This document shows, in pieces, positions 19,265-28,136 of a stretch of 64,000 nucleotides of DNA (the first letter of the stretch is position 1; each line of letters starts with the position of its first letter). Made by a program: the position numbers and the translations under genes. The stretch is from Stappia sp. MMSF_3263. GTDB lineage: Bacteria > Pseudomonadota > Alphaproteobacteria > Rhizobiales > Stappiaceae. Below the pieces are notes generated by a model. It did no database searches and was not told the DNA's origin. It was given only the letters and a program-made list of their open reading frames with translations. The stretch is taken from the NCBI RefSeq assembly GCF_030733745.1, contig NZ_JASHIK010000007.1, forward strand, positions 1-64,000, read 5' to 3'.

Positions 19265-20638
19265 ATGAGCGATTTCGAGTTTGACCTGTTCGTCATCGGT
19301 GGCGGATCGGGCGGCGTGCGTGCGGCGCGCATCGCCGCCGGGCACGGCGCGCGCGTCGGCATTGCCGAGGAGTACCGCTATGGCGGTACCTGCGTCATCC
19401 GCGGCTGCGTGCCGAAGAAACTCTTCGTCTATGCCTCGCGCTTTTCGGAGGAATTCGAGGACGCGGCGGGCTTTGGCTGGCAGGTCGGCGAGAGCCGCTT
19501 CGACTGGGAACGGCTGATCGACGCCAAGGACCGGGAGATCACCCGGCTCGAAGGCGTCTATCGCCGCAACCTGGAGCGGGCCGGCGTCGAGATGTTCGAC
19601 AGCCGCGCCGTGCTGGAAGACGCCCATACGGTGCATCTTCTCTCGGACGGCCGCCGCATTCGCGCGGCGAAGATCCTGATCGCGGTCGGCGCCACGCCCA
19701 ATGTGGATGCCGGCCTTGAGGGCGGCGAGCACGTCATCACCTCGAACGAGGCGTTCCATCTGTCCGACCTGCCCAAGCGGGTGATCGTGGCTGGCGGCGG
19801 TTACATCGCCGTCGAATTCGCCGGCATCTTCGCCGGCCTCGGCGCCGAGACGACGCTCATCTATCGCGGCGAGGAGATCCTGCGCGGCTTCGATGACGAC
19901 CTGCGCAAGGCGCTGCATGAAGAGATGGAAAAGAAAGGCATCCGAGTCATTTGCGGGGATGTCTTCACCTCGATTGAGAAGAACGGTGCGGAGTTGGTCG
20001 GCCACACCCGCAAGGGCGAGGCGCTGGTCGCGGACAAGATCATGTTCGCCATCGGCCGTCGCCCGAACACCGCCGGTCTCGGCCTCGATGCGGCCGGTGT
20101 CGAGCTTTCACCCTCCGGCGCGATCATGGTCGATGAGCAGTCGCGCACGAGCGTGCCCTCGATCTTCGCCGTCGGCGATGTCACCGACCGGGTCAACCTG
20201 ACACCCGTGGCCATCCGCGAGGGCCACGCCTTCGCCGACACCGAGTTTGGCGGCAAGAGCTGGAGCGCCGACCATTCGATGATCCCGACGGCGGTATTCT
20301 CGCAGCCCGAGATCGGCACCGTCGGCCTGACACAGGCCGAGGCGCTGGCCGCGCATGGCGCCGTCGACGTCTATCGCTCGCAATTCCGGCCGATGAAGCA
20401 CACGCTTTCAGGTCGCGACGAGAAGATGCTGATGAAGATCCTCGTCGAGCCGGAGAGCGACAAGGTGCTCGGCGTGCACATTCTCGGGCACGATGCCGGT
20501 GAACTGGCGCAGGTGCTGGGCATTGCCTTGCGCATGGGCGCCACCAAGGCGGATTTCGACGCCACCATGGCCGTGCATCCGACGGCGGCGGAAGAACTCG
20601 TCACCATGCGCGAGCCGACCGAGCGGGTCACCGCCTGA
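19265..20638 (+). CDS. gor: glutathione-disulfide reductase
   Basis: 457 aa flavoprotein that regenerates GSH from GSSG with NADPH. The FAD-binding GGGSGG is in the first 20 residues. The redox-active disulfide is GGTCVIRGCVPKK. The NAD(P)H-binding Rossmann motif is VIVAGGGYIAVEFAG. The C-terminal catalytic His-Glu pair is in VHPTAAEELVT, characteristic of glutathione reductase rather than dihydrolipoamide dehydrogenase. The chosen start (MSDFEFDLFVIGGG) matches the family; the frame extends 10 codons upstream. It is third in the rpiA-DUF2059-gor cluster. Confidence 0.95.
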   Translation: MSDFEFDLFVIGGGSGGVRAARIAAGHGARVGIAEEYRYGGTCVIRGCVPKKLFVYASRFSEEFEDAAGFGWQVGESRFDWERLIDAKDREITRLEGVYRRNLERAGVEMFDSRAVLEDAHTVHLLSDGRRIRAAKILIAVGATPNVDAGLEGGEHVITSNEAFHLSDLPKRVIVAGGGYIAVEFAGIFAGLGAETTLIYRGEEILRGFDDDLRKALHEEMEKKGIRVICGDVFTSIEKNGAELVGHTRKGEALVADKIMFAIGRRPNTAGLGLDAAGVELSPSGAIMVDEQSRTSVPSIFAVGDVTDRVNLTPVAIREGHAFADTEFGGKSWSADHSMIPTAVFSQPEIGTVGLTQAEALAAHGAVDVYRSQFRPMKHTLSGRDEKMLMKILVEPESDKVLGVHILGHDAGELAQVLGIALRMGATKADFDATMAVHPTAAEELVTMREPTERVTA

Positions 20639-20692
20639 CGTTTCGGGCGGCGCCTGTTTCGCCGCCCGGCCGGTGCGTCGATCTCCCCGGTT

Positions 20693-21901
20693 CTACCGAT
20701 CCCGAACGGCCTTCAGGAAGGTCTCGATGTCCTCTTCCGTGTTGTAGGCATGGAGCGAGGCCCGCAGCAGTGCGTCGAGGCCACGGCGGGGCAGATCGAT
20801 GCGGGCGGAGGAGGCGGTGGAGACCGATGTGTTGATGCCGTGGGCGGAAAGTCGCGCCTTCGTTTGCGCAGGATCCTCTCCCTCCACCGTCAGCGTGACG
20901 ATGCCGCAGCGATGCGTGCCGCGGTCGTGAACGGCGGCACCGGGCAGTTTCGCAAGCTCTTCGCGCAGCAATGCCGCCAGCCCCGAGATGCGTGCCTCCA
21001 ACCTGGCTGGCCCGATGTCGAGCGCATAGCGCGCAGCGCGGGCAAGGCCGATCTGGCCGGCAAAGAAGCGCTCCCAGTTCTCGAACCGCCTCGCCCCGTC
21101 GACAAGACGATAGCTCTCGGCATCGAGCCACTGGGTGGATTCCAGGTCGACAAAGGCGGGCTCGAGTTGCTCTAGGACCTCGTCGCAGACATAGAGGAAC
21201 CCGGTGCCGCGCGGCCCGCGCAGGTATTTGCGCCCCGTCCCCGACAGCATGTGACAACCGATGCGGGCAACATCGAGGGCAATCTGGCCGGCCGACTGGC
21301 AGGCATCGAGCAGGTAGAGAATGCCGTGACGCCGCGCGATGGCGCCGACTTCCTCGGCCGGATTGACCAGCCCGCCGAAGGTCGGAACATGGGTCAGCGC
21401 GATCAGCCGGGTCCTCGGCGTGATCGCGGCTTCGAGCGCCTTCAGGTCGATCTGGCCGCTTTCGTCGTCGTCGACAAGGTCGATCTCGATGCCGGCGCGC
21501 GCCTTCATCTGCAGCAGCGCGACGTAGTTGGAGACGTATTCCGCACGCCCCGTTATCACCCGGTCGCCGGGGCGGAAGGGCACGGAATAGAAGGCCATGT
21601 CCCAGGCGCGGGTGGCGTTCTCGATGAAGGCGATCTCGTGGGGATGCGCGCCGATCAGCGCGGCAATTGCAGGATAGAAATCCGCAACCGCTGTCTCCGC
21701 CCGGTCGGCGGCCTCGTATCCGCCGATTTCCGATTCCAGGTCGAGATGGTCCTTCACCGCCTTGAGAACGGGGGCGGGCGGCAGGCTCGCGCCCGCATTG
21801 TTGAAGTGCACGAGCCGCGCGCAAGCCGGCGTGTCGGCACGCAACCTGTCGGTGTCCGCCGCGTTCCAGGGGTCGGATTGCAAGTTTTCGGTGCTGGTCA
21901 T
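20693..21901 (-). CDS. class V aminotransferase-fold PLP enzyme
   Basis: 402 aa member of the cysteine desulfurase/isopenicillin-N-epimerase-like PLP fold. N-terminal substrate-side motif [11 protein letters not shown]; cofactor region [16 protein letters not shown]; the PLP-binding Lys lies in [21 protein letters not shown]. No IscS-type active-site Cys loop is visible near the C terminus, so classic sulfur transfer is less likely than an aminotransferase, epimerase or lyase role. The reaction is not assignable from sequence. AAGGA lies 11 bp upstream of the start. Convergent with gor, divergent from the cyclotransferase-like gene. Confidence 0.88.
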   Translation of the reverse strand: MTSTENLQSDPWNAADTDRLRADTPACARLVHFNNAGASLPPAPVLKAVKDHLDLESEIGGYEAADRAETAVADFYPAIAALIGAHPHEIAFIENATRAWDMAFYSVPFRPGDRVITGRAEYVSNYVALLQMKARAGIEIDLVDDDESGQIDLKALEAAITPRTRLIALTHVPTFGGLVNPAEEVGAIARRHGILYLLDACQSAGQIALDVARIGCHMLSGTGRKYLRGPRGTGFLYVCDEVLEQLEPAFVDLESTQWLDAESYRLVDGARRFENWERFFAGQIGLARAARYALDIGPARLEARISGLAALLREELAKLPGAAVHDRGTHRCGIVTLTVEGEDPAQTKARLSAHGINTSVSTASSARIDLPRRGLDALLRASLHAYNTEEDIETFLKAVRDR

Positions 21902-21994
21902 GGCGGTGATGATCCTTTAGGCAATTAAGCGGCAGGGTAGCGGATGCGCGGTTCGGGGGCGAATGGCGGCGTTTCCGGCGGGGGACAGTTGGCA

Positions 21995-22597
21995 ATGACG
22001 CATATCACCTATTTCGGCTACGGCTCGCTCGTCAACACGCGCACGCTTGGCCCGGACGCGTCCGCGGTTGCCGGAATGCTGCATGGCTGGCGCCGCGAAT
22101 GGCGGGCCTGGTGGCCGCATGACAAGACCAACATGCTCATGTCGGTGTGTACGCTGACCGTGTTCCGGAAGCCGAATTCGGCCATTCGCGGCGTGATGGT
22201 GCACGAGCCGGCCGATCGCCTGGCCGTGCTGGACCAGCGGGAACGGCGCTACTTGCGGGTCGACGGGATCGGGTCGCAGTTTCGCTGCGATGGCGATGGC
22301 CAGTCGGTTCCGGAGGCGGCGTTCCTGTACGAGGCGGATGCGAAAATCCGCCGCTGGGGCGACGAGAACCATCCGATCCTGCAAAGCTATGTCGACTGCG
22401 TGATGGCGGGATTTTACGACTTCTGGGGGGAAGAGGGGGTACGTCACTTCATCGAAACCACCGATGGCTGGCACGCGCCGATGCTGGCCGACCGCGCCGC
22501 GCCGCGCTATCCGCGTGCACAACAGATCGATCCCGAACTGCTTGCCCTTTTCGATCGGCATCTAGCGAAAGCCGGCGTGGAGCACATGCCGACTTGA
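21995..22597 (+). CDS. gamma-glutamylcyclotransferase-like protein
   Basis: 200 aa. The family loop appears at once (ITYFGYGSLVN), followed by the strand pattern of the AIG2/GGCT barrel (ASAVAGMLHGWRREW, VMVHEPADRLAVLDQRERRY). The catalytic Glu is plausibly in the LDQRERRYLRV segment. Relatives cleave gamma-glutamyl amino acids to 5-oxoproline or degrade glutathione; the substrate here is unknown. The location near gor is suggestive only. The start at 21995 follows a G-rich ribosome-binding stretch. Confidence 0.8.
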   Translation: MTHITYFGYGSLVNTRTLGPDASAVAGMLHGWRREWRAWWPHDKTNMLMSVCTLTVFRKPNSAIRGVMVHEPADRLAVLDQRERRYLRVDGIGSQFRCDGDGQSVPEAAFLYEADAKIRRWGDENHPILQSYVDCVMAGFYDFWGEEGVRHFIETTDGWHAPMLADRAAPRYPRAQQIDPELLALFDRHLAKAGVEHMPT

Positions 22598-22638
22598 GGC
22601 GGCCGGGACGGCATCTCCACCGCCCCGGCACCGCGCGT

Positions 22639-22929
22639 CTACTTCAGTTCGATGATCGTCAGCTTGCCAGCGACCCGGTCGGCAACGAACTCGATCTCCG
22701 CCCCTTCCTTCAATGTCTCCAGCATGGCGTCGTCGGCGGTGCGGAACACCATGGTCATGGCCGGCATGTCGAGATTCTTCAGTTCCTCGTGAATGACGGT
22801 GACCTTGCCGGCGCGCAGGTCGACCTTCTTGACGACGCCCTTGGTGTACTCGGCGGCGATGGCCGCGGGCACGACGGCGAAGGCAAGAAGGGCGGCAATA
22901 AGGGGCGTTGCGAGTTTCATCCTGATCAT
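22639..22929 (-). CDS. CusF-like periplasmic copper-binding protein
   Basis: 96 aa with a signal peptide (to about residue 25, AIAAEY). The mature domain is a small OB-fold of the CusF/YdeI type: KGVVKKVDLRAGKVTVIHEEL, then LDMPAMTMVFRTAD and GAEIEFVADRV. The Met pair in MPAMTMVF matches the Cu(I)/Ag(I)-binding strand of CusF. It is the last gene of the leftward copper operon, 35 bp after the cupredoxin gene. AGGAG precedes the ATG at 22929. It probably chaperones copper in the periplasm. Confidence 0.88.
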   Translation of the reverse strand: MIRMKLATPLIAALLAFAVVPAAIAAEYTKGVVKKVDLRAGKVTVIHEELKNLDMPAMTMVFRTADDAMLETLKEGAEIEFVADRVAGKLTIIELK

Positions 22930-22964
22930 CCTGGTCTCCTGTGAGGGATGCTGTCGCGCGCGGG

Positions 22965-23456
22965 TCATTTGCGACCGACGCTGATGTCGCCGTGCATGCC
23001 GGACTCGTAGTGTCCCGGGATCAGGCAGGCGAACTCGAACGTGCCGGCATTGCTGAAGGTCCAGACCACTTCGCCCTGTTCTCCGGCATCCAGCCGGACG
23101 GAGTTGGGATCGTCGTGTTCCATGTCGGGGAACTTGGCCATGATTTTCTTGTGTTCCTGGTTCCGAACATGCGTGTCGACGACAAACTCGTGCTCGATCT
23201 CTCCGATGTTGGTGACCTGGAAGCGGATGGTCTCGCCCTGCTTTACCTGCAGCGAGGCCGGTTCGATCGCCATGCCCTCGTCGGTTTCCTTCAGGGCTAT
23301 GCCGATGGTGCGTGTTGCGGCGGATGCCTTGCCGGGGCTGCCCGCGGCCATTTCGTCTCCGTGTCCGCCCGCATGGGTGCCGGCGGCAAGCGCGTCACCC
23401 ATGCCAAGGCCGAGGGCGCAAAGGGCTGCGGCGAGTGTCCTTGAAGCGTGTTTCAT
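22965..23456 (-). CDS. periplasmic cupredoxin (plastocyanin-like copper protein)
   Basis: 163 aa with a signal peptide and a His/Met-rich N-terminal mature segment (THAGGHGDEMAAG). The cupredoxin domain has the type-1 copper ligands His in IEHEFVVDTH and Cys-His-Met in FACLIPGHYESGMHGDI. It lies between the multicopper oxidase and CusF-like genes, all transcribed leftward with 35-40 bp gaps. It could shuttle electrons to or copper between the oxidase and other partners. The start at 23456 follows AAAGGA; the longer frame overlaps the oxidase gene. Confidence 0.9.
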   Translation of the reverse strand: MKHASRTLAAALCALGLGMGDALAAGTHAGGHGDEMAAGSPGKASAATRTIGIALKETDEGMAIEPASLQVKQGETIRFQVTNIGEIEHEFVVDTHVRNQEHKKIMAKFPDMEHDDPNSVRLDAGEQGEVVWTFSNAGTFEFACLIPGHYESGMHGDISVGRK

Positions 23457-23496
23457 GATCTGGCTGTCCTTTCTGTTTCGGGGGTATCGTGCGGCA

Positions 23497-24879
23497 TTAG
23501 CCGCCATGCTTGTGCGGAGCGACTGGCGCTGGCCGCGGAGCATCGGTGAGGGTGGTGGAGGCGTCGGTAGCGCGGGCGAAGTCCGGCAACTCGCCGGTCC
23601 ATTCCCAGGCCTGCGTGCCCGGCGGATTTTCGTACCAGCCGGGGTCTGCGTAGTCGCCGGCCTGAATTCCCGCGCGAACCTTCACCACCGAGAACATGCC
23701 ACCCATTTCCAACGGGCCGTGAGGCCCCCAACCGCCCATCATGGGGATGGTGTTGTCGGGAAGCGGCATTTCCATCTCGCCCATGTCGGCCATACCGGCG
23801 GTTCCCATCGGCATGTATTCGGGCTGCAGGTTGCGGATCTTCGCGGCAAGCGCCGTTTTGTCGACACCGATGAAGGTCGGCACGTCGTGGCCCATCGCGT
23901 TCATCGTGTGATGCGACTTATGGCAGTGGATGGCCCAGTCGCCGGGATGGACGGCGTCGAACTCGTAAGCGCGCATGGCGCCGACGGGGATGTCGATCGA
24001 GACCTCAGGCCAGCGGGCGGTTTCAGGCACCCAGCCTCCATCCGTACAGGTGACCTCGAAGTCGTAGCCATGCATGTGGATGGGGTGGTTGGTCATGGTC
24101 AGGTTGCCGACCCTGACCCGCACCCGGTCGCCCTGGGAGACGACCAGCGGGTCTATATCCGGAAAGATCCGGCTGTTCCACGTCCACAGGTTGAAGTCGG
24201 TCATGGTCATGATCTTCGGCACGTAGGAGCCGGGATCGATGTCATAGGCGTTGAGCATGATCAGGAAATCGCGATCGACGCGCATGAAAGCGGGATCCTT
24301 CGGGTGCACAATGAAGAAGCCCATCATGCCCATCGCCATCTGCACCATCTCGTCGGCATGCGGGTGGTACATGAAGGTGCCGCTCTTCACGAGGTCGAAC
24401 TCGTAGACGAAGGTCTTGCCCGGCGGGATGCCGGGATGGGACAGGCCGCCGACGCCGTCCATGCCAGAGGGAAGGATCAGACCGTGCCAGTGCACGGACG
24501 TGTGCTCGGGCAAGCGGTTCGTCACATAGATGCGGACCCGGTCGCCTTCGACCGCCTCGATGGTCGGTCCGATCGACTGGCCGTTATAGCCCCACAGAAA
24601 GGCGGTCATGCCGTCGGCCATCTCCCGCTCGACTGGCTCTGCGACCAGATGGAACTCCTTAACGCCGTTGTTCATCCGGGATGGCAGGGTCCAGCCGTTC
24701 AAGGTGACAACGGGGTTGTAGTCGGGACCGGACGTTGGCATGAGCGGGGCCTGTGTCCGGGGATTGTCCATCGTGACCGCCTCGGGCAGGCCCATGTTGG
24801 AGGTCTTCGACCAGGCGGTGGAGGAGACCAGGGCAGCACCTGCCGCTCCGGCTCCGAGGATCTGTCGTCTGTTCAGCAT
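23497..24879 (-). CDS. multicopper oxidase, copper resistance type
   Basis: 460 aa. A Tat-like signal (NRRQILGAGAAGAALV) suggests folded export. Four copper motif blocks are present: SVHWHGL, YHPHAD, NHPIHMHGYDF and HCHKSHHTMNAMGHD. They supply the trinuclear and type-1 site ligands. A Met-rich C-terminal segment (MGTAGMADMGEMEMPLP) resembles the Cu(I)-handling regions of CueO/CopA oxidases. Probable role: periplasmic oxidation of Cu(I) to less toxic Cu(II). Second domain order is compact compared with three-domain CueO, so a laccase-like variant is possible. Sits between the TolC-like and cupredoxin genes. Confidence 0.92.
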   Translation of the reverse strand: MLNRRQILGAGAAGAALVSSTAWSKTSNMGLPEAVTMDNPRTQAPLMPTSGPDYNPVVTLNGWTLPSRMNNGVKEFHLVAEPVEREMADGMTAFLWGYNGQSIGPTIEAVEGDRVRIYVTNRLPEHTSVHWHGLILPSGMDGVGGLSHPGIPPGKTFVYEFDLVKSGTFMYHPHADEMVQMAMGMMGFFIVHPKDPAFMRVDRDFLIMLNAYDIDPGSYVPKIMTMTDFNLWTWNSRIFPDIDPLVVSQGDRVRVRVGNLTMTNHPIHMHGYDFEVTCTDGGWVPETARWPEVSIDIPVGAMRAYEFDAVHPGDWAIHCHKSHHTMNAMGHDVPTFIGVDKTALAAKIRNLQPEYMPMGTAGMADMGEMEMPLPDNTIPMMGGWGPHGPLEMGGMFSVVKVRAGIQAGDYADPGWYENPPGTQAWEWTGELPDFARATDASTTLTDAPRPAPVAPHKHGG

Positions 24880-24894
24880 TGTCTGCTCCGTTTT

Positions 24895-26373
24895 TCAGTG
24901 ACCGCCGCTGGCATCGGCGACTGTGGTCGCGCCGCCGCCGCCTTCGATGGATGAAGGGGCCCCGCCGCCATGGATCGTGGCGGCAAGACCTGCTTCGGCA
25001 AGCCAGAAGTCACGCTTGGCCCGTGCCGCCAGCAGCACGGTCCCGATGCGCGCCCTTGTGTCGGCGAGCAGTTCGAACGTGTTGGTGATCATCCCGTTGT
25101 AGGTAAGGAGGGATTCCTCCTCGACGCGGGTGCGAAGGGGCACGACCGAGTTGCGGTAGTGGCGGGCGATCTCGTGCGAGGCCCTGTAGGCGAGATAGGC
25201 TGAGCGTGCCTCCGAGCGGATGTTGATGGCCCGTTCGGCAAGCCGGTTGGCAGCCCGCATGTAGGTGAACTCCGCCTTCTTCATCCTGGCGGCGCCGCTG
25301 TCGAAGATCGGGATGGCAACGTCCAGCTCCAGCTGAGCGGTGCCTTTGGTCTGGATCTGACCGTCCTCCAGTTCCCGCTCCGTCTCGACGCCGGCAACGA
25401 GACCGAGATCGGTGACGTAGCGGGTCGCCTTGGTCAGACCGAGCTCGCGCGCTGTCGCCTCCAGCTCGATCCTGGCCATCAGCAGGTCGGTGCGCCGTTG
25501 CAGGGCTTCGCGTTCCACATGCTCCTTTTTCATCAGCCGTACCGGCAGGGCCGGCAGGGCGTCGGGCACGAAGAACTTCATGTCCGGGCCCCAGAGTCCC
25601 ATCGAACGGGACAGCTTTTCCTTGGCGAGCTTCGCAGCGAGCCTGGCCTCGGCGATTTGGCCGGTGAGTTCGGCGTAGAAGGCATGCTCGCGTGCTTGTG
25701 CGGCCTTCGGCATGGCACCGCTCTGGCCGAGTTTTTCGGCCAGTTCCGAGGCTGCGTCGGCGGCCTGGCGTGCCTGGTTCAGAGAGGCGACGGCTTCGAA
25801 GGCGGCCACCGCCTCGATCCACGCCTGCCTGGTTTCCGCCGCGACGCGCAAGGTTTCTCCGGCTGCCTGCATCTGGGCCTGGCGGAAACGGGTTTCGGCG
25901 ATGGCGCTGCGCCTCGGGTGTGTTGCAAGCGCAAGAATGTTGCTGGCGACGAGGCCTTCTACTGTGCGGAAGGCGACGAGCCCGGGCTGGCCGATGCCGA
26001 GCAGCCCGACCGAGACCGTCGGGTTCGGCAGCAGGGTCTGCTGCCACGCATCCGCTGCGCTGATGCCGAGATCGGAATAGGCGGCCTGGAGCCCGCGATT
26101 GTTGATCAGCGCCACCTGGACGGCAGTCTCCGCGCTGATCGTCTTGCCTTGCACCAGCTTGCTGACGCGATCAGAGACCATGCGGGCCTGCTCGGCATTT
26201 TGCACCCACGCGGGGCGCGCGGTACCGGTCGCCGGTGTGACCTGGCCCAGGACCTGGCTGAAGCCGGCGTCACCTGGACCGTAAAGGTCTGTGGAGGCGG
26301 TTGCGACGCAGCCGCCAAGCAGGAGCGGTCCGGCGATGGTGGCCGCCATACGGGCCGTGCGCGGGCGGTTCAT
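24895..26373 (-). CDS. TolC/CusC-family outer membrane efflux lipoprotein
   Basis: 492 aa. Lipobox LLLGGC near residue 21 indicates lipidation, as in CusC. Long amphipathic helical segments repeat twice (for example AAGETLRVAAETRQAWIEAV and the matching AYLAYRASHEIARHYRN region), typical of the OEP duplication. Residues VSVGLLGIGQPG and LELDVAIPIFDSG mark the two beta parts. No RND pump or membrane fusion protein is adjacent, so it must pair with one encoded elsewhere or act differently. The start overlaps the upstream lipoprotein stop by 4 bp. Confidence 0.9.
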   Translation of the reverse strand: MNRPRTARMAATIAGPLLLGGCVATASTDLYGPGDAGFSQVLGQVTPATGTARPAWVQNAEQARMVSDRVSKLVQGKTISAETAVQVALINNRGLQAAYSDLGISAADAWQQTLLPNPTVSVGLLGIGQPGLVAFRTVEGLVASNILALATHPRRSAIAETRFRQAQMQAAGETLRVAAETRQAWIEAVAAFEAVASLNQARQAADAASELAEKLGQSGAMPKAAQAREHAFYAELTGQIAEARLAAKLAKEKLSRSMGLWGPDMKFFVPDALPALPVRLMKKEHVEREALQRRTDLLMARIELEATARELGLTKATRYVTDLGLVAGVETERELEDGQIQTKGTAQLELDVAIPIFDSGAARMKKAEFTYMRAANRLAERAINIRSEARSAYLAYRASHEIARHYRNSVVPLRTRVEEESLLTYNGMITNTFELLADTRARIGTVLLAARAKRDFWLAEAGLAATIHGGGAPSSIEGGGGATTVADASGGH

Positions 26374-26597
26374 GATGCACCTCCGCCCGGTGCCTGCCTG
26401 TCGTTGAGCTTGCGCCAGTTGCCCGGATCGACGGGCAGGCGGTGGGTGTAGGGCGAAACGACCGAGGTTTCGCCGCTGTGAAGAACGGCGGCCTGCGCGT
26501 TATCGGGCCCTGGCCCGTAAGTGAGCACGGGCAAGGGGGCGGTGCCGCAAGCGGCCACCACCAGCGGCGCAAGGGCCGCCAGAAATCTGGAGAGCAT
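26370..26597 (-). CDS. small lipoprotein of the copper operon
   Basis: 75 aa. A signal peptide with lipobox VVAAC (Cys18) is followed by a short Pro/Gly-rich mature part (YGPGPDNAQAAVLHSG, YTHRLPVDPGNWRKLNDRQ). No known domain is recognised. ATGA overlap with the TolC-like gene indicates translational coupling, so it probably serves the same copper system. The longer open frame upstream is not protein-like; the ATG at 26597 follows a GAGGAATCC stretch. Confidence 0.75.
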   Translation of the reverse strand: MLSRFLAALAPLVVAACGTAPLPVLTYGPGPDNAQAAVLHSGETSVVSPYTHRLPVDPGNWRKLNDRQAPGGGAS

Positions 26598-26658
26598 GAT
26601 GGATTCCTCGAGAATGACAGAGATGCGGCCGCGCTGGGCGGCACGCGGTAACGGTCGG

Positions 26659-27105
26659 TCAGGCTCGAGGGGGGCGTTCCGGGCCCTGAGGAAGCGCTGC
26701 GACGAGTGTGCGTACACTCCGGTCGCTGTCGGGCTTCATGCCCGCTCGCACGGGGGCGGGCGTGCTCTCGCTTGCGAGGGCAGGAAAACAGAAGGACAGG
26801 CAACAATCTGCCTGTGTGTCGCCATGCGGGTGATCCGCGCGGCTGGAATTGTCGATACCCGCCGCATGCCCAGCGCCCACGGCGAGATCTGTCGGTGCGG
26901 AGGTGTCGCTGTGGACGACATGGCCGCCGCCTGCATGCGAGATGGCATCGGCATGCCGGGCGTGCCCGGACATATGGCCTTGCGCGGAGGCGGAGGATGC
27001 AAGCGTGATTGCAACGCCGCCAGGAGCGGAGTTGGCCAAGACAATCAGTGCCGCGAGGAACAGCCTGAAAAGGCAGGCGGCGAGAGGGCGAGGGGACCCT
27101 TGCAT
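26659..27105 (-). CDS. secreted His/Cys-rich protein at the head of the copper operon
   Basis: 148 aa. An N-terminal hydrophobic segment (LAACLFRLFLAALIVLANS) suggests a signal peptide or anchor. The mature part is His-rich (GHMSGHARHADAISHAGGGHVVHS) and has a paired cysteine motif DCCLSFCFPAL. This resembles the short CopL/DUF2946-type proteins that precede copper-resistance operons, but the match is by pattern only. It could bind copper in the periplasm. No convincing Shine-Dalgarno sequence is visible at the chosen ATG, and an inverted repeat lies just upstream. Confidence 0.65.
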   Translation of the reverse strand: MQGSPRPLAACLFRLFLAALIVLANSAPGGVAITLASSASAQGHMSGHARHADAISHAGGGHVVHSDTSAPTDLAVGAGHAAGIDNSSRADHPHGDTQADCCLSFCFPALASESTPAPVRAGMKPDSDRSVRTLVAALPQGPERPPRA

Positions 27106-27119
27106 GTCGGGAAATGTAA

Positions 27120-27140
27120 TTGCACGCGAAGCATGTGCAA
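27120..27140. promoter_or_regulatory. inverted repeat upstream of the copper operon
   Basis: TTGCAC (27120-27125) and GTGCAA (27135-27140) form a 6-bp dyad with a 9-bp spacer, 15 bp upstream of the first copper-operon gene. It may be an operator for a trans-acting regulator, as no regulator gene is adjacent. Confidence 0.35.
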
Positions 27141-27155
27141 GAAGAATTTCACTTC

Positions 27156-27878
27156 TCAGGCTATGAACCTTTCGAGCAGGTGGCCGGCCGCCCAGGCAAG
27201 TCCGGCGGCCCCGAGCCCGATCGAAAGGGTTTCCAGGCCCGACCGCAGCCAGCCCTGCGTCGACCATTTCGACTTGGCCGAGCCGATGGCGAAGAAGACG
27301 ATGCCGGTGGCGATCGCGGCGGTTGCCGCTGAGGCCGGCAGGCCGGCGACGAAGGGGACGAGCGGCACCGCGCCGCATACGACGAAGGCGGAAAAGGTCG
27401 CCAGCGCCGATTTCAGCGGGTCGCGCAATCCGTTGGATACGCCGTGCTCCTCGCTCAGCATGGTCTCCACCCAGACGCTGCGGCGCGACGTGATCAGCGT
27501 GGTCATCTGTTCCAGTTCCTCGCCCCGGTATCCCTTGGCCTTGAAGATCTGGCGGATCTCCTCCGTTTCGCCGCCCGGCTCGCGATCGATGTGGCGCTCC
27601 TCCATTTTCCTGAGCCGCTCGTAGTCGTCATGCTCGGCCTTGGTGCCGGAATAGTTGGCGGCCGCCATCGAGAAGCCGTCGGCGATCAGATTGGCGATGC
27701 CGAGGATCAGGATCACCCGGGCCGAGAGACTGGCGCCGATGCTGCCGGCGACGATGGCGAAGGTGGTGACCGCACCGTCGATGCCGCCATATATCCAGTC
27801 GCGCAGATAGCTGATGCGGGGGCCGCGCGCGAGACGGGCGGCGATGGCCGCAGCGGTGTGATCGTGTTCAAGCGGCAT
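27156..27878 (-). CDS. VIT1/CCC1-family iron/manganese transporter
   Basis: 240 aa. An N-terminal conserved segment (YLRDWIYGGIDGAVTTFAIVAGSIGA) holds the first membrane helix with the Asp typical of VIT1/Nodulin-21 proteins. A cytoplasmic metal-binding stretch follows (EHDDYERLRKMEERHIDREPGGETEEIRQIF, read in parts), rich in Glu. The C-terminal part has three further helices. Family members export or sequester Fe(II) or Mn(II). The ORF is open far upstream, but the ATG at 27878 gives the family N terminus. It is divergent from the DAHP synthase gene and only 50 bp upstream of the copper operon, so shared transcription is possible. Confidence 0.9.
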   Translation of the reverse strand: MPLEHDHTAAAIAARLARGPRISYLRDWIYGGIDGAVTTFAIVAGSIGASLSARVILILGIANLIADGFSMAAANYSGTKAEHDDYERLRKMEERHIDREPGGETEEIRQIFKAKGYRGEELEQMTTLITSRRSVWVETMLSEEHGVSNGLRDPLKSALATFSAFVVCGAVPLVPFVAGLPASAATAAIATGIVFFAIGSAKSKWSTQGWLRSGLETLSIGLGAAGLAWAAGHLLERFIA

Positions 27879-28136
27879 TGCGGCCTTCCCGTTCAGGTTC
27901 CGCCGCCAGAGTTTCAGGGGGCGGGGCACGACGCAATGCGCAAGATCACGGGGAGGGGCGGAAACGCGCTCGCCCGCGTTAGGTGTGGCCTCGTGGGGCG
28001 GGCGCGTGTATAACGCGCGGCACTGCCGCCCGCGCAATTTTCGTCCGGGCGGACAGGGATGGACGAAACGCGAAACCGGAGCGGATGCCGGCAGAGACGG
28101 AATCTTGCCGCAGGTCGATTTTACGGAGTTGGGAAA

